From contig OU015566.1 of the NCBI GenBank assembly GCA_907165135.1, forward strand, positions 4,466,501-4,530,500: a stretch of 64,000 nucleotides of DNA. Direction: 5' to 3'. Under the pieces are notes generated by a model. It ran no database searches. It worked only from the letters and a program-made list of their open reading frames with translations, and was not told the DNA's origin. Positions within the stretch are counted from its first letter, which is position 1. Every line of letters begins with the position of its first letter. The translations under genes were made by a program, and so were the position numbers. This document shows positions 52,282 to 63,888 of the stretch, in pieces. The stretch is from Oikopleura dioica. Its lineage: Eukaryota; Chordata; Appendicularia; Copelata; Oikopleuridae.

Positions 52282-53508
52282 CTTAAAGTGTTTCTATTCA
52301 TTTGATGTTGCCATGATTATTTATCATTAACAACGTTATAAATATATACTCGTTTTTCAAATTCGTAAAAAATTTGTCCAAGTGAAGCTCTGTCTATGTA
52401 ATGAAGTTCTTGTTCAAAAGAAACCTACCCTGCGCTCGGGGCGGGTCATGCGCTTGAACATAATGTTGCAATTTGCAAAAACTAGGTCAAACGGATTACC
52501 ACCTTCGAAAAAATTGAGGGCATAAGTCACCGTGGTCGGTAAAACCGAGGTGTATTGAGAAGTTAATCCTTTCTTTAGTTCCTTTTTTGATTTTCCGGAA
52601 ATTCAGAAGCTTTACCGTTAGTAACTAATGAACCCAAAGTAGAGGTTAAGTATGGACAGTGGTTTTCCGAAATAAGAGGCTTTTTTGGATGACAGGGGCT
52701 GACGAAAAGTCCTCTTATTTCGGGGCCTCGTATTTCAAAAAATCACTGTAAATGCAAAGTATAACTGAGTCGGATAAGAGGGTTGAAGCGTATTACGCTC
52801 CCAAGTCGAGCCCTTTTCATGATAGTAGAAAGTGAAATAGAGATTATCTCTTTTAATTTCAAATAAAGAGTGGTCGAAAAAGTGATTTGACATCAAAATA
52901 TCCACCCCTGCCCTGACCATAATCACACGACTTTACATTATGAACAATAATTTATGGCCCTCGTTTGGACCTTGATGACTCATGAAAAATTCTCAACATC
53001 GTTATTCCAAGAAAACGATGGGAAGCCTTTTCTGTCCCTTCCAGTGACAGATATTGAGCAGTTTTCAATATTTCACGATTCTGGATCAATTTAACCCAGG
53101 CGCCCTGTTAATCCTATTCCGATATCTATATGCAGTGATTCAAAATGCGTCTGAAGCCATGTCGAATTAAAATGTCGGTAGAAATATGTTGATAGAAAAC
53201 AAAGTCTCAAAAATAATCAAGAGAGGCACAACAAAGTTCAATTTGCTTATTTAGACAAGAATTCGATTAAAATGTCGGTTTTGAAAACCTTTTTGTAAAA
53301 CAAGTCAGGAACAAATCTGAGAAGACAAAAGGGTTCCATTATCTCCCGAAAAAACAGCGAGAGAATACTGGTCATCAAAGATTTATAAAGCAGAGAAAGA
53401 AGGGAGAAGGGAATCAAAGAAGAACAGAGAAACTACTGTGAAAGAGGTCAAATTCCATTTTTCATAAAGCTTCGAATTGAACCCCGAGATAATTTACTGC
53501 GAAATTTA
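52282..53508. other. intergenic, nothing assigned
   Basis: No coherent frame with splice signals. A CTCTTATTTCGG..CTTATTTCGGGG motif repeats near 52670-52735 (AAATAAGAGGC against GTCCTCTTATTTCGG), a small inverted repeat. A minus-strand 63-codon frame there has no other support. Confidence 0.35.
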
Positions 53509-54700
53509 AGGAGCCCCCGTAAGCTTTTTTGACAAGATAAAATTTCCGAATTTGAACATTCTGACCCCGGAAATACATTCTACGGGTCAAAAAAAAAAAC
53601 GATTTGAGGCTGATTTTTTGGAGTGGTCGTCATTTGCCCAAGTCGTCATCTGCCCAAGTCGTCATCTGCCCAAGATCGTCATCTGCCCAACTTGGGCAAA
53701 TGACGACCTGGGTGAATGACGATGTAATTGAATTCAAAATGAAGCAAGATGAAAGTCTAACTGACAACTTGCAAAAAAAGTACTCGCAGGAAGTTGGCGT
53801 TTTATCAGTTCAAATTCGACAGTTTTGTTGAGAAAACAACCTCATCTTCTATAATCTCAGATTATTAATCTGGGGCTTTAGCACCGTATCGAAAAGCAAG
53901 GAGTAATGAGTTTTGGCCAACGCGTATCCCACTTTGCTGACTCTTAGCGCCGGAAAATGGTGCTAATGTCGGTTTTGTGTTTAGTCTGAACTTTGGATGA
54001 AATTTTGTTTGAATTGAATGAATGTTGAAGTGGAACCGAGGGTACTCGGACCGAGTAACTCGGCAGCCTAGTCTCGGCTCACATTTGAACTTGAGTAATA
54101 ACTTTTGAAAAGCTAGAAAAAAGTTATGAATCTCCTCCGGAAGCTAGCTCTAAGTTTGGACCATACTGTATGGTACAGTATTCAGGAGACTTTTTAAGAA
54201 GGACTTTCTCTCAGTCTTTTTCTGATCGAGGTCTAATCGAGTAAGTCTTTGCTATTAAAATATATCGACCGGACTTCCGGACTTTGACAGTGATGAGTCC
54301 GTTCCCGTGAAACATACAAAAGCTTTTTTCAAATTAAAATTCAATTACACATCGTCTTTCACCCAAGATCGTCATTTGCCCAAGTTGGGCAGATGACGAC
54401 CTGGGCAGATGACGACTTGGGCAGATGACGACTTGGGCAGATGACGACCACTCGATTTTTTGGGGGTCGAATTCGACTCGTTCACCCCCAAAATCGCATT
54501 TTAAAATTGGCTTTTTCGCCGAAAATTGACGAGTCAGCCGTAATTTGGCAAAAAAAAATGATTTTTTTTTTGGTCATAAATTCCTCTTATCAAGTTTTTG
54601 AATCAAGGTTAACCTAAGGATGCATTATGAACCAAAAATATGGTGTTTTTAAAAATTTTCTTTTTTCGATGGAAAAAGCTGACGGGGGGGGGGTCCTAAA
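53509..54700. mobile_element. nested elements: GTCATCTGCCCAA foldback (family E) inside another inverted element
   Basis: Family E: left end GAGTGGTCGTCATTTGCCCA, AAGTCGTCATCTGCCC (53622-53700), right end the inverse, GGGCAGATGACGACTT repeats up to GACGACCACTC (about 54375-54452). It is flanked by GGAGCCCCCGTAAGCTTTTT (53510) and the inverse-like ACGGGGGG / AAAGCTGACGG (54660-54690), with TGACCCCGGAAATAC and GGGTCGAATTCG near the junctions, so E sits within an older element whose sequence also occurs near 14240-14430 and 31040-31110. Confidence 0.6.
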
Positions 54701-54898
54701 AATCATGATATAATTTATTTGATTTTCAAAATAACTTAATAAAAGAGGGAAGGAGTTCGGGTGACGAATGACCAAGCTAATAATTGCAATATTCCATGTC
54801 CTTCGTTAGCCCAGTTCATTCTCATTTTCATCAATCAAATTGAGTGGTTATATTAGAGCCAGCTTGGCCGCCGATCGCCACTTTCCAAAGTCAAAAAA

Positions 54899-57186
54899 AT
54901 GAGCGACGAAGAAAAGTTTTCACAAATAGCCTGCGATTGTCGCCTCGCTTATGGCTTTGTTTCGAATTTATCATTTTTTAACAAGATTCATCAATATGAT
55001 ATTAACAAAAACGTTTTTAACGAAGCAGAAAACAGTGAGTTGAATCAAGGAAACGCAACAGGTAAGGTCCAAATTGGCAAGATCCGATTCTAGAGAAGTT
55101 TCTAGAGGATGCGTGGCTCCTGGAAGCGCTAGAAAAAATGAAGAATACGACGACATTGGAGCCAGCGGAAAATGTCTTGTTCAGCAAAACCATCGCGGTC
55201 TTCATCAAAATCCTTATGGCAGTCGGCATTCCCGCCAACTTATTTCTTCTCATTGTAACGGTACATGTCTATTTCTCCCCGATTGTAATAGGGTTAATTA
55301 CAGGCAATGTCAAAACGTCGAAAGAACAATCTTCAACGATCGTCATCAATTTTATTCTCAATATTAGCTGGTGTCGATATTCTGCTGTTTTTAATAAGCA
55401 TCATCAAGGTATCCTTCCTTAAGAAAATTATCATGATTCATGTGGATCGTGAGGCGTCTGCCATCCAGTTTTTGACTTTAAATCCTTCCAATTTAGCTAA
55501 AAGCAGACGCGAGGTACGATTATGATTTCGTCGAATCGCATTTTCTTCGACAGCTTTTTTGCCGGTCCTATGCAGGTTCAGGTTCACCTACTCTTCTATG
55601 TCTTCAAATAAGGTCGTCAAAGCGTTAACTCCTGGAGAAAAAAATGACGAGAATAATCAAATAAAACTCTAAGTCGCATAACGCTAAGCAGATTAAACAA
55701 GTCACGAACCATAAAAAAAAAGGGATTAAAGTCGTCTGCATGCTGTTTTCCGTGATGTTGCTTTGCGCAACTGCGCTTTTCCGCTTCTTTCACATTGCTT
55801 ACCCCGCGCACACTCATCGTCCCTACGGCTTGAAAATCGCTGCTGTGGTTTTAGCCTTGGCCGTGTCAGGTATTAATCTATTCTCGTTTTTTTTTCCGGG
55901 TTTCATCGATTTCTTCCAGCTTCGATCCCGATCTTCATGTATCAACAAGTAATCCTCATCGGCCCAGAAGAGAGTCCATCCTGCCATTGGGGCTGGCGAC
56001 TGCCCCCTCGCGAGCTTTGCAAACAAGCGGAAATCGGGATTCCAGAGTTCAACTATCGAAACTGCTCGAATCAAAAAGCGCTGTGCCACGATTTGCCGAG
56101 ACACAAATCAGAATTTATTTATTGGATCGTGATTGTCGTCGTCTTCATTTTGACCCCAATCGGGGCGAGTATCATGGCTTACTGTGGTTTGATCAGAAGA
56201 TTGCACAGTAAGTTTTATTAGAAAATATCATCTTTAAAATTCTAGTGAGCCAAAGAGCAACTGGAAAAAGGGAAAAGAATACGACGTTCTCATCCGAAAT
56301 ATTCAATTGTTTTCGACAACTCTTGGTCTTGCTTGGTTCCCCGTTGTTTTCTGGCGCGTCATACGGTACTTTCAATTCCGGTAGTAGGGGGTTATCATTC
56401 AAGCTGCCCCTAACCCTAACCCTTCCCTAGGAGCTACGCCTCCGTGAGCCCCCCCCCTTGGGCCTAAGCTAGGGGGCTTCGCCCCCCGGACCCCCCCCCC
56501 CGTTAAGAGTTTCAAGACCCTAACCCTAACCACTAGTCCAGATTCTAGAGATATTGGATGGCTCGAATCATAGGCTCGAATGATAGCCCCTCTCTACGTC
56601 AACTCCTCTTGGGATTTGTTGCTGACCGTTTTCATTTCAGGCTGATTCCAGGATTCAGTGACGGGAGAGGCCTCAATCCTGTTTTCTGCGAGTTCGTCAG
56701 CCAAACTGCCGGATTGACGCCCTTAATCAGGTTCAAAACCTTCATTCTTTCCCTCCTTTTCATCAATTTTTCAGCGGAGTTGTCAACCCTTTTCTCTACT
56801 CCTTCTTCGGCAACGTCTTCATTCAAGATCTAGAAAAGATCAAATTCACCCTTTTCCGAAAAATCCCTTCACTAGGAACGATTTTAACTTTTCGACATTT
56901 GATTGATTTCGTTTCATCGAGGATAAATCGTAAAAGAGCCTCTTTTGAAGACTCTCACAAAAAATTATGGTGCTGCTTCGAACTCAAGCGTCGAGTCTCA
57001 AATCAATGTTGCCGGTAAGCTCGTTTTTCTTCCTTGATTTCGTCCATTTCGTTCTTTTCTAGAGACGGATACGGTTCTTACAGCCTGCAATTCCTCGATG
57101 TTGATTCTCGACTCGCCAAAACTCAACTCATCCAACAATCCATAAATTCCTCGCCAGACTGGAGCCTGTCGCGAAAACCTGTGTAG
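54899..57186 (+). CDS. class A (rhodopsin-like) G protein-coupled receptor, orphan
   Basis: Resolved exons: 54899-55061, 55094-55254, 55304-55408, from 55497, 55689-55869, 55920-56207, about 56245-56362, then exons around 56640-56728, 56776-57013 and 57062-57186. Features: TM1 (IKILMAVGIPANLFLLI), TM2 (ILFSILAGVDILLFLISII), TM3 (KVVCMLFSVMLLCATALFRF) with FHIAYP in place of DRY, a long Cys-rich second extracellular loop, TM5 (YWIVIVVVFILTPIGASIMA), TM6 (STTLGLAWFPVVFWRV) and TM7 with NPFLYSFFGNVF (NPxxY). The joins around 55560-55688 and at the start of the TM6 exon are not in phase by simple splicing, so one base may be missing or an exon end is misplaced. The last codons and the TAG come from a MITE A end. 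Ligand unknown; the long N-terminus and loop suggest a peptide. Confidence 0.75.
56395..56530. repeat. telomere-like CCCTAA and C-rich hairpin segment in a GPCR intron
   Basis: CCCTAACCCTAACCCTTCCC at 56406 and CCCTAACCCTAACC at about 56517 bracket a palindromic CTAGGGGGCTTCGCCCCCCG segment with two long C runs. It lies between the TM6 and TM7 exons. Confidence 0.6.
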
Positions 57187-57205
57187 AAAACCTGAGTCAG
57201 GGTTC
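57172..57205. mobile_element. half MITE family A end over the GPCR stop codon
   Basis: GCGAAAACCTGTGTAGAAAA then CCTGAGTCAGGGTTC is the left end of family A; no right end follows. The GPCR frame enters it at CGA AAA CCT GTG TAG. Confidence 0.75.
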
Positions 57206-57235
57206 TTTGACCACCTTGTGTCAGATTTTAGGGGT

Positions 57236-57388
57236 GGTGTCTGGAACCGACAAATAAATTTCGACAAATTTTACGTGGGCGGCTTCTCCGCTGCTGATTG
57301 GCTGGTTTGCCGAATCCAGGTTTCTGATTGGTTGAAAATTTCCACGAAAAATTTGTCGAAATTTTTTGTCGGTTCCAGACAGCTCCTC
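57236..57388. mobile_element. MITE family B copy just downstream of the GPCR
   Basis: Begins TGGTGTCTGGAACCGACAAA, ends TTTTTTGTCGGTTCCAGACA; middle has GCTGCTGATTGGCTGG and TTTCTGATTGGTTG. The best-preserved ends of family B in the window. Confidence 0.85.
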
Positions 57389-57620
57389 AAATTTTAACGC
57401 AGTTTTTCTGAATAAGTTTCATTAAATTAAGCTTTTTTATTATTCTGTTTTTTTTAATTTATTTATTTATTAAAAATTTTAAAAGAGAAAAACATTGAAT
57501 TTTTTCAATGAAATAAATATTCTTCTATGATTTTTTTTCTAACAATAATTTCCGAATATATCAAAATTGATGCTGTTTGGAGAATGAATGAATGGACAGG
57601 AAGAAAAAGAGGGTTTGAAC

Positions 57621-58264
57621 TCAGAGGAGCTTGATGAAGGGAGTTTTCTGGGTGCTGGAAATGATCACTGGTCGTTTTGCGCTGAAGGAATACTTTTTGA
57701 AGCGGTAGGGGTTGACGACTTCTTGGGAGAACTTGGAGCGGGATTTCTTTGTTCGGCGGTCGCAAATGAGGGTTTTTGAGTTTTGAGTCGTTTTCTGAAG
57801 ATTTTGTTTTATAGTCTTATTCATCTGGGTTTGTCAGAAATGACCTATGATTAGCGCGAGTACTTACCCTACAAGACATTGGAATTACTCGCGAGCTTCT
57901 TTGGAGGTTTATTGTTTGCGTCTTAGTGGACAATTGTTCTGGCGCCACGGTTGATCTGGCTCTGTAAAATTTACCGCCCGGCGTGATCAGCACATTAACA
58001 CGGAAGAGCAGTTCCGACTCGGCGGCGACGTCAGGCTTTTTGTTCTCGATACGGTAATATGCTGGTGCCGCTCTTGAAAGAATGGTCAATTGGAGGCCCG
58101 GAAAAAACATTTTGGTACCTTGGAGCGACGCGATATCTACTTCGGTATCCTCTTCTGCTGATGTTTCGGAGATTTTTCTGTGTGTTTAAAAATTTAGCTC
58201 TGAAAGCGGCGGAATAGGCATCTGATATTGTTGCTAGTAGACCAAGAAACAGCAAGAATCGCAT
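57621..58264 (-). CDS. secreted protein of unknown function
   Basis: A signal peptide (MRFLLFLGLLATISDAYS) starts at 58264. One exon ends at 57868 (GTAAGT) and the last is 57824-57621; these two join in phase. The main body reads ISETSAEEDTEVDIASLQG, then LTILSRAAPAYYRIENKKPD, LLFRVNVLITPGGKFYRARS and a basic C-terminal part (RRTKKSRSK). The frame of the signal peptide is not the frame of the main body, so an intron or indel lies between about 58150 and 58230, with no clean GT-AG choice. Few Cys. No known family; a beta-rich secreted or matrix protein is a guess only. Confidence 0.5.
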
Positions 58265-61200
58265 TTTTTTTCTGAAAAAAATTTTGAATAATAACTATTA
58301 TTCTTAAAAAATGATAAATAATTTTAAAATTTTATATCGAATTAATTATTAAATATATTTAATTATTTGTTAAATGATATTATTAATAAGGTAATAAAAT
58401 AATTTATAAGTATTTATTTTAATAATAAAACTAGAAATATTATTAATTTAAAAATTATCAATTTACTTATTTACCATTTAAAATGAAACTAAATTTTTGA
58501 TTAAATTAATTTTTTATAGAAAAATGAAAATAAAATTCGAAAAAAAAATAGATCAAAGGCGAAGAAATGATTATGTCTCCAAAAGTACAACAAACGGCGG
58601 CGACAATAAAGCGCGTCTCATTAAAATCGTTTAAATTGACATAAAAGGTTCTTATTGTGATTATTTATAAGGGCAAGTAGAGACACTCTGATTTATGAGC
58701 GCTTTTCTATCAGGGTAACATTTGTAATTTCGATCTGACAAGCTCTTATTTGAGATTATTAAGGGGGTCTCTTTTGATAAGCCGAAGAGGAGATCCTCTC
58801 AAGTGTGATTGATTAAGGGGGTCTCAAGCCAATCTTTCTTTCAGCGGGTTTTTTTTTTGTGATCACGTGACTGTAGAATGAAGAAAGCAATTTTTCAAGA
58901 AAGTGTCGAAAATTTGACATGTCAGATGCCGTCTCAGAGACAAATGAGCTCTGTTTCCTGGGAAAATTAGTTCCGCGCCGTTCAAACAATACTGTAATTA
59001 AGGGGCCTAATTGATAACAACCTGCGGTTTCACAGTGGCTTTCTCTCTCTCTCAGAGCTGTACAGATTTGAACCTGAACATACAAGTGGGTTAAATTCGT
59101 CTAAAAAGGCCTCTTTCTTTAAAGAAAAATTTGACCTTGAATGACCTTTTTCAGAGTTTTCAAATTCTCAGTTTTTGAACTGAAACGTCACGAATTTGAA
59201 GTAGGCTTGAATTGACTAAAAAAGCCCCGAGTTAACTTAATTTTCAATGAGGCCGGATTCCGAAATTTCCGAAAATTTGGAATTTTCAAAACAAAAATTC
59301 GGATCCGATTAAGCCCAACCCTTATCCTGTATTCAAGTGTTTAGTGGAAGAAAAGCTCAGAAAAGGTCAGTTTCGAAATAGGAGCGATCATAACACCTTG
59401 TAAGTATTCATTAGCAAACAATGAAGACGCAACTTATGTTTCGAGTCAAACCGAGCTTATAGCGTCATTCACTTTTCTATGCAAAAAAAAGCATGAAAAA
59501 GGTTGATTTCGGGAATTAAATTTTGCTTCAAGGAGCTTTTTAAGACTTATTCTCAAAATTTTTGATGAATAAGAGGGGGAAGGGGCTGAGAAAAAAAATA
59601 ATTATTATAATGAATAATTATTTTTTGTCATTATTTATGTTCTTTTTGATTTTAAGACAAAGGTTCGCCATAATGACAAACTTTCAAATATAGGTATCTT
59701 TCGGGAAAAACAGGTATTATGGTCTCTTCTTTTTACCTCGAAATCACCAAAGAATCTTCTTCAAGAAAGCCTTCCTCTTCGAAAGTTCTCTTTTAAGTCC
59801 TCTTCTTCTTTGATTTTTATCAGCGTCAAGTGTTTTCCGCTCAGCAGAATTCTTCAGCGCGATAGAATTAATGAGCGCTTTAACTTTTCTGAGCGCCGCG
59901 AGCGCCCTCGTCAGATAAATTCTTGACCTCGAAATTTAACGAAACAAAGTACGTTTTAAAATATTTCAACAAAAAAAGTATTTTTTTTTCAACTAACTAT
60001 TATTTTTTTATTAGTAATTTAATTGGAAAATAATTTCATAAAAATAATATAATTAATTCAAAAATGAATAAAATATTTTATGAAAAAATTTTAAAATTTA
60101 AATAGTAATTTTAAAATAATAATATTAATATTAAAATTAATATATATTAATATATATTAATATTAAATATTAAAATAATAATTTTCTCAAATATTTATTG
60201 TTTGAAATAACTTAAAAATTCTTAATTATCGGTAAAAAGGTCAGATTTATAGTCAAATTCCGGTTCCAGCGGAAATAGCGCATTTAAAAATCTCCGGAAG
60301 AAGACGTGTTTTATTTTTGTTCCCATAAAAAGAGAAAGAGAGATAAATTCACAAACTCATGATTTCAGGATTTCTCAGCCAAAAAGAAGGATTCGCATGT
60401 GGCATTTTTCGACTAAACTTGAAAAGAGCGATGACAGGAAGATTCTATCTTTTGGGGTTAATTATGAGAGGGATACCCTTAATTTCGGAGTGTATTTTAG
60501 AGGAATTATGTTTGAAATTGAATTATAAGTTCGTTTTCTTTTCAAGAAGAAAGAAAGAAAATCAGCTGCCAGATTGCGCTTTGGGGGTGGCTTCTCGTTT
60601 CAACTAAAAATAAAACTGTGTTGATACGTGCGGCGGGTCGAAAGCTGAAAATAAGCACAGAATGACGATAATCCTGTCAGCGTCTACTCAATCCTCGTGT
60701 TTTTGTGGATCATCCTATTTTTAAAGAACTTGCGGTTGGGTCAAAACTCTTCAAGTTTTTACCATTTTTTCTAAGATTAAAACCCTTGTCATTATTTTGA
60801 AGATCAAGATTTTCAGTCACGTGGTCAGACTGATCATTTTATTAGATTTTCTCCGAGTAGAAAAAAATACTGAAGAATCCGCGCTTCTTTAATTCTAGTC
60901 TTAAATTAAAGTATGGATTGCTTAATCAAGAAGAATTCTTATGGTTTGGAGTTCTTGGTTGGTATTCTAGAGCCTAGGACAAGGCAAGATTTTTAAATAA
61001 AAATCGTTGTGTGAAAAACTAGCTGGCTGACTGATAAAGCTAAAACTTGACCTGTTTCGTTTTGTCAGAATCGAATTAATGGCGATGAATTGATTCGAAT
61101 GCGCTTGGTGATTGCACTTGCCCGGTAGCGCGAGTATCGATTATGGGAAAAGACAAGAGTGGCCCGCCTCCGACACCTTCTTGCCGCGATCGACAGTCTT

Positions 61201-61440
61201 GATCAATTCAAAAACTATCGCCTGGTGAATATTCTTTTTTATATCCTTTTTATATAAACCCGTCAACTTCTGTTTATATCATATTAACCTTTTTTCGTCG
61301 TCAATCGTCTGAAAAGAGAAAAACTACCAACATCAAAAACAAAAAAAAACTAACTGGTAATTAAATTATTTATTATTAAATTTTATTGTATTCTATATTT
61401 TTTTTCTAGAGAGGAGTTCATACTACGAGTCAAAGCTATG
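58265..61440. other. long AT-rich gene-poor region
   Basis: Extremely AT-rich blocks at 58270-58530 and 59940-60230 (AATATTAATATTAAAATTAA). No gene is supported; the 82-codon frame at 60359-60607 begins after GATTTCAG and has plausible residues but no neighbours to splice to. A GAGCGC-rich patch lies near 59830-59910. Nothing recognised as RNA. Confidence 0.4.
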
Positions 61441-61655
61441 CTTGGCAACCTGAGTAGAAATCCTGAGTCACGGTCTGAAAGATAAAAAATGAAAAGCCAC
61501 GTGGCGGCTTTTTTGAAAGCAAAGCCGCGGAGCGGCTTCGCCAGAAGTTAGATTTAAGATTGAACAGTAATTAAGCGAAGCCGCTTCGCGCCTTCGGCTT
61601 TTCATTTTTGATCTTTCAGACCCTGACTAAGGTTTTCTATTCAGGTTGGCGAGCC
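61441..61655. mobile_element. MITE family A copy, long form
   Basis: GCTTGGCAACCTGAGTAGAA and TCCTGAGTCACGGTC face GACCCTGACTAAGGTTTTCT and TTCAGGTTGGCGAGCC, with the AAAAGCCACGTGGCGGCTTT and AAAGCCGCGGAGCGGCTTCG core. Confidence 0.85.
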
Positions 61656-61881
61656 CATAGATCTCAGATCGAGAAAACTCAGAACAAGAATTTTTTAATA
61701 CGGTGCCCAAGGGAGTATTCGGCAAGATCGAAAATGTAATCTGTTGAATTGAAAAAGGCGGAGGATGCAAGGAGTTTGTTGCGTGCTCATTTTTCAACTT
61801 GGTGATGGAACTTGGCGCCCGTTTTGTTCGGGCGGCCGGTTCGAAATTAATAAATTCATTCTCATTAACAATTGAACTCAT
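61627..61881 (-). CDS. possible small gene ending in a MITE (84 aa)
   Basis: Single open frame from ATG 61881: MSSIVNENEFINFEPAARTK, then TKLKNEHATNSLHPPP and SIQQITFSILPNTPLGTVL. Its last residues (GLANLNRKP) and the stop are read from the end of the MITE A copy. It could be a real exon, perhaps spliced at ACC/GTATT before the MITE. No family. Confidence 0.35.
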   Translation of the reverse strand: MSSIVNENEFINFEPAARTKRAPSSITKLKNEHATNSLHPPPFSIQQITFSILPNTPLGTVLKNSCSEFSRSEIYGLANLNRKP

Positions 61882-63763
61882 TTTCTTTTGCTCTTTATTA
61901 CTTTATCCACTGCTCGAAAAATTAACCTATTTTTCCAATACACTTAACAATTTCTTAGAGACAAAATACAGGTAAAAAATCCCGACTTTTCTGATAAAAA
62001 TCCGCTAATTGAAATAATTTTCGCGAAAGTCAACAAAAAAAGCCGAGCATACGTAAAAAACTTGAGCCGCACACTTATTTGCTCAACGACGTTAGTTCAT
62101 CGTTTTTTGTTGTATTTAGCGGATCAGTCATCGTTTCGCACTTCGAGCTTTCTTTTTTTTTCTGGAAAGTCTATTCAGAGAATTCAAGAATTTCTTTCCG
62201 AAAATGAGTGACAAAATTACTGCCGAGGTAAAAACATCAATTTTGCTTTCTTCACTTTTTTAATCAAGATTTTTTCTTTAAGAAATAACGTTGTGATACC
62301 CTTAGTTTTAAGATCGCCTTAATCATAAAAAAAAGTCCTGATATTTAAGAAATACAGTACATAGTTTTGGGTCTGACAAAAGTAAGGCAAGAATTGGGGG
62401 AGAATTTTTTTGAGTCGAAAATCAAATTATACTTGGCCGAATTTTGAGGTCATACTATCCTTAAAAACGAGCTCAAATTTTCGCTCTTATCGTGAAAATA
62501 GAGATTTTCTTGGCCAAACAAGGACGAAACCCTTAAATTCTTAGAAAATCTGAGGTGTTTTATACAAGAGTCAAATACACTCGCTCTGGCCGCTTAAAGC
62601 TCGAGTAAAGAATGATTTATTTGGGATTTCAAAAGTTAAGGTTGGAATGAGAACAGATGACAAAAGGAGTAAGAGTCAGCTGAGCGCACCGGAAATAATG
62701 CGCTATCGCTTTAGATCTAAGACTAATTTGGGAGATTGATGACAGCAAAGTGTCTTTTATGAAACACTTCAAATCTTTATCCCACCACAAGATAGCGCAG
62801 ACTCTTATTTTCTGGAAAAAATATCTATTATCTGAACTGAAATATTTTTAAAAGAAATATTGAGAAAGGTATTTGCCAACGACTTAGATTTTCATTGTTC
62901 TCCTCGTTGATCTCAATCCTCAAGTCGAAAATTGAGTTGAATTGAATTCCCACTTTTTTGCTATTTTGCTTTTCCCTGAAAAGAATAATAAATGACTAAT
63001 AAACTCCTGGCTGCTACCTGTGCCTAAAAATCGATGCTCGTCGAAGGCTAGAGTTTCATATTTTTGCTCCGTTAGTTCCCTTCCATTCGTCCGATTTGAG
63101 CATAAATCTCTCAAGGGACAAGCACCTCTGAAGCTCGTCCTTTTTTTCCAACCCTTTTTTACTTTTTTCGGCCATCAAGAAAAAAAGATAGAGAAGAGGG
63201 TCTCGATTTCAAGAAGATTTTTTGAAAAAAGAAAAAGATGGGAATTTTCTCACTCAAACATTTGAAGGTAAATTAAATTGATGAATTTTTTAATTAAGGG
63301 TGTCAACAACTATTTTCGGAAAAAATTTTTCGAGCCGATTTTTGGTATAAAAGAGTCAAAAATCCGTAAAGATTGAAAGATTGATATTTTTAAGGGGTCT
63401 AAAATTAAGGGTGTCAGTTTCTTAATTGTTAAATATTCCGAAATCTCGGTTAAAAATAACGATAAAACGATTTTCTCTAGTTTTTTTTTTGAAAAAAAAA
63501 ACGTCATAAATTGTAAAAAAACAGAATGCATCATAATAAGTTACAAGGTGCAATCTGTTGAATCAATTTTGTTTGACGAGGAGGCGGAAAATGGCATTTT
63601 CGCGTTTTACGAGAATCGAATAAGTTTTCATTACTCCGGCATTCCAGATATTACTCCTCACCTGCCATTTCGAAAATTTTTTTCTTCATATTACTGAAAA
63701 GAGAAATAGACTCAAGAAAACTTTGCTAGGACTTAGGTAGGTATAGTAGATTTTTAACTTAGG
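61882..63763. other. intergenic with one possible first exon
   Basis: Otherwise AT-rich and without supported genes. Overlapping frames on both strands near 62920-63265 conflict and neither splices convincingly. Confidence 0.35.
62204..62227 (+). CDS. candidate first coding exon (MSDKITAE)
   Basis: ATG with an adenine-rich leader (CCGAAAATGAG), eight codons, then a GTAAAA donor. If real, the gene continues downstream, possibly beyond the window or through a large intron. No second exon could be matched. Confidence 0.25.
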
Positions 63764-63888
63764 GAGGTTTACGAACCGTCAAAAACTTTCGACAAATTTT
63801 GCGTGGACATCGTCAACAAATCAGAATCCTCGATCCGGCTTACCACGCAAAATTTGTTGAAATTTTTTGTCAGTTCCCGACGCTACCC
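63764..63888. mobile_element. diverged MITE family B copy
   Basis: GAACCGTCAAAAACTTTCGA and ACCACGCAAAATTTGTTGAA then TTTTTTGTCAGTTCCCGACG. Internal motifs AATCAGAATCC and GATCCGGC are eroded. Confidence 0.65.

Noticed and set aside
52735-52926. Small minus-strand ORF
   Set aside because: Not supported by neighbours; overlaps a small inverted repeat.
54285-54325. Hammerhead-ribozyme-like core (GTGATGAGTCCG ... GTGAAAC)
   Set aside because: The first core base is G rather than C, and no matching stem III or cleavage triplet could be paired by eye.
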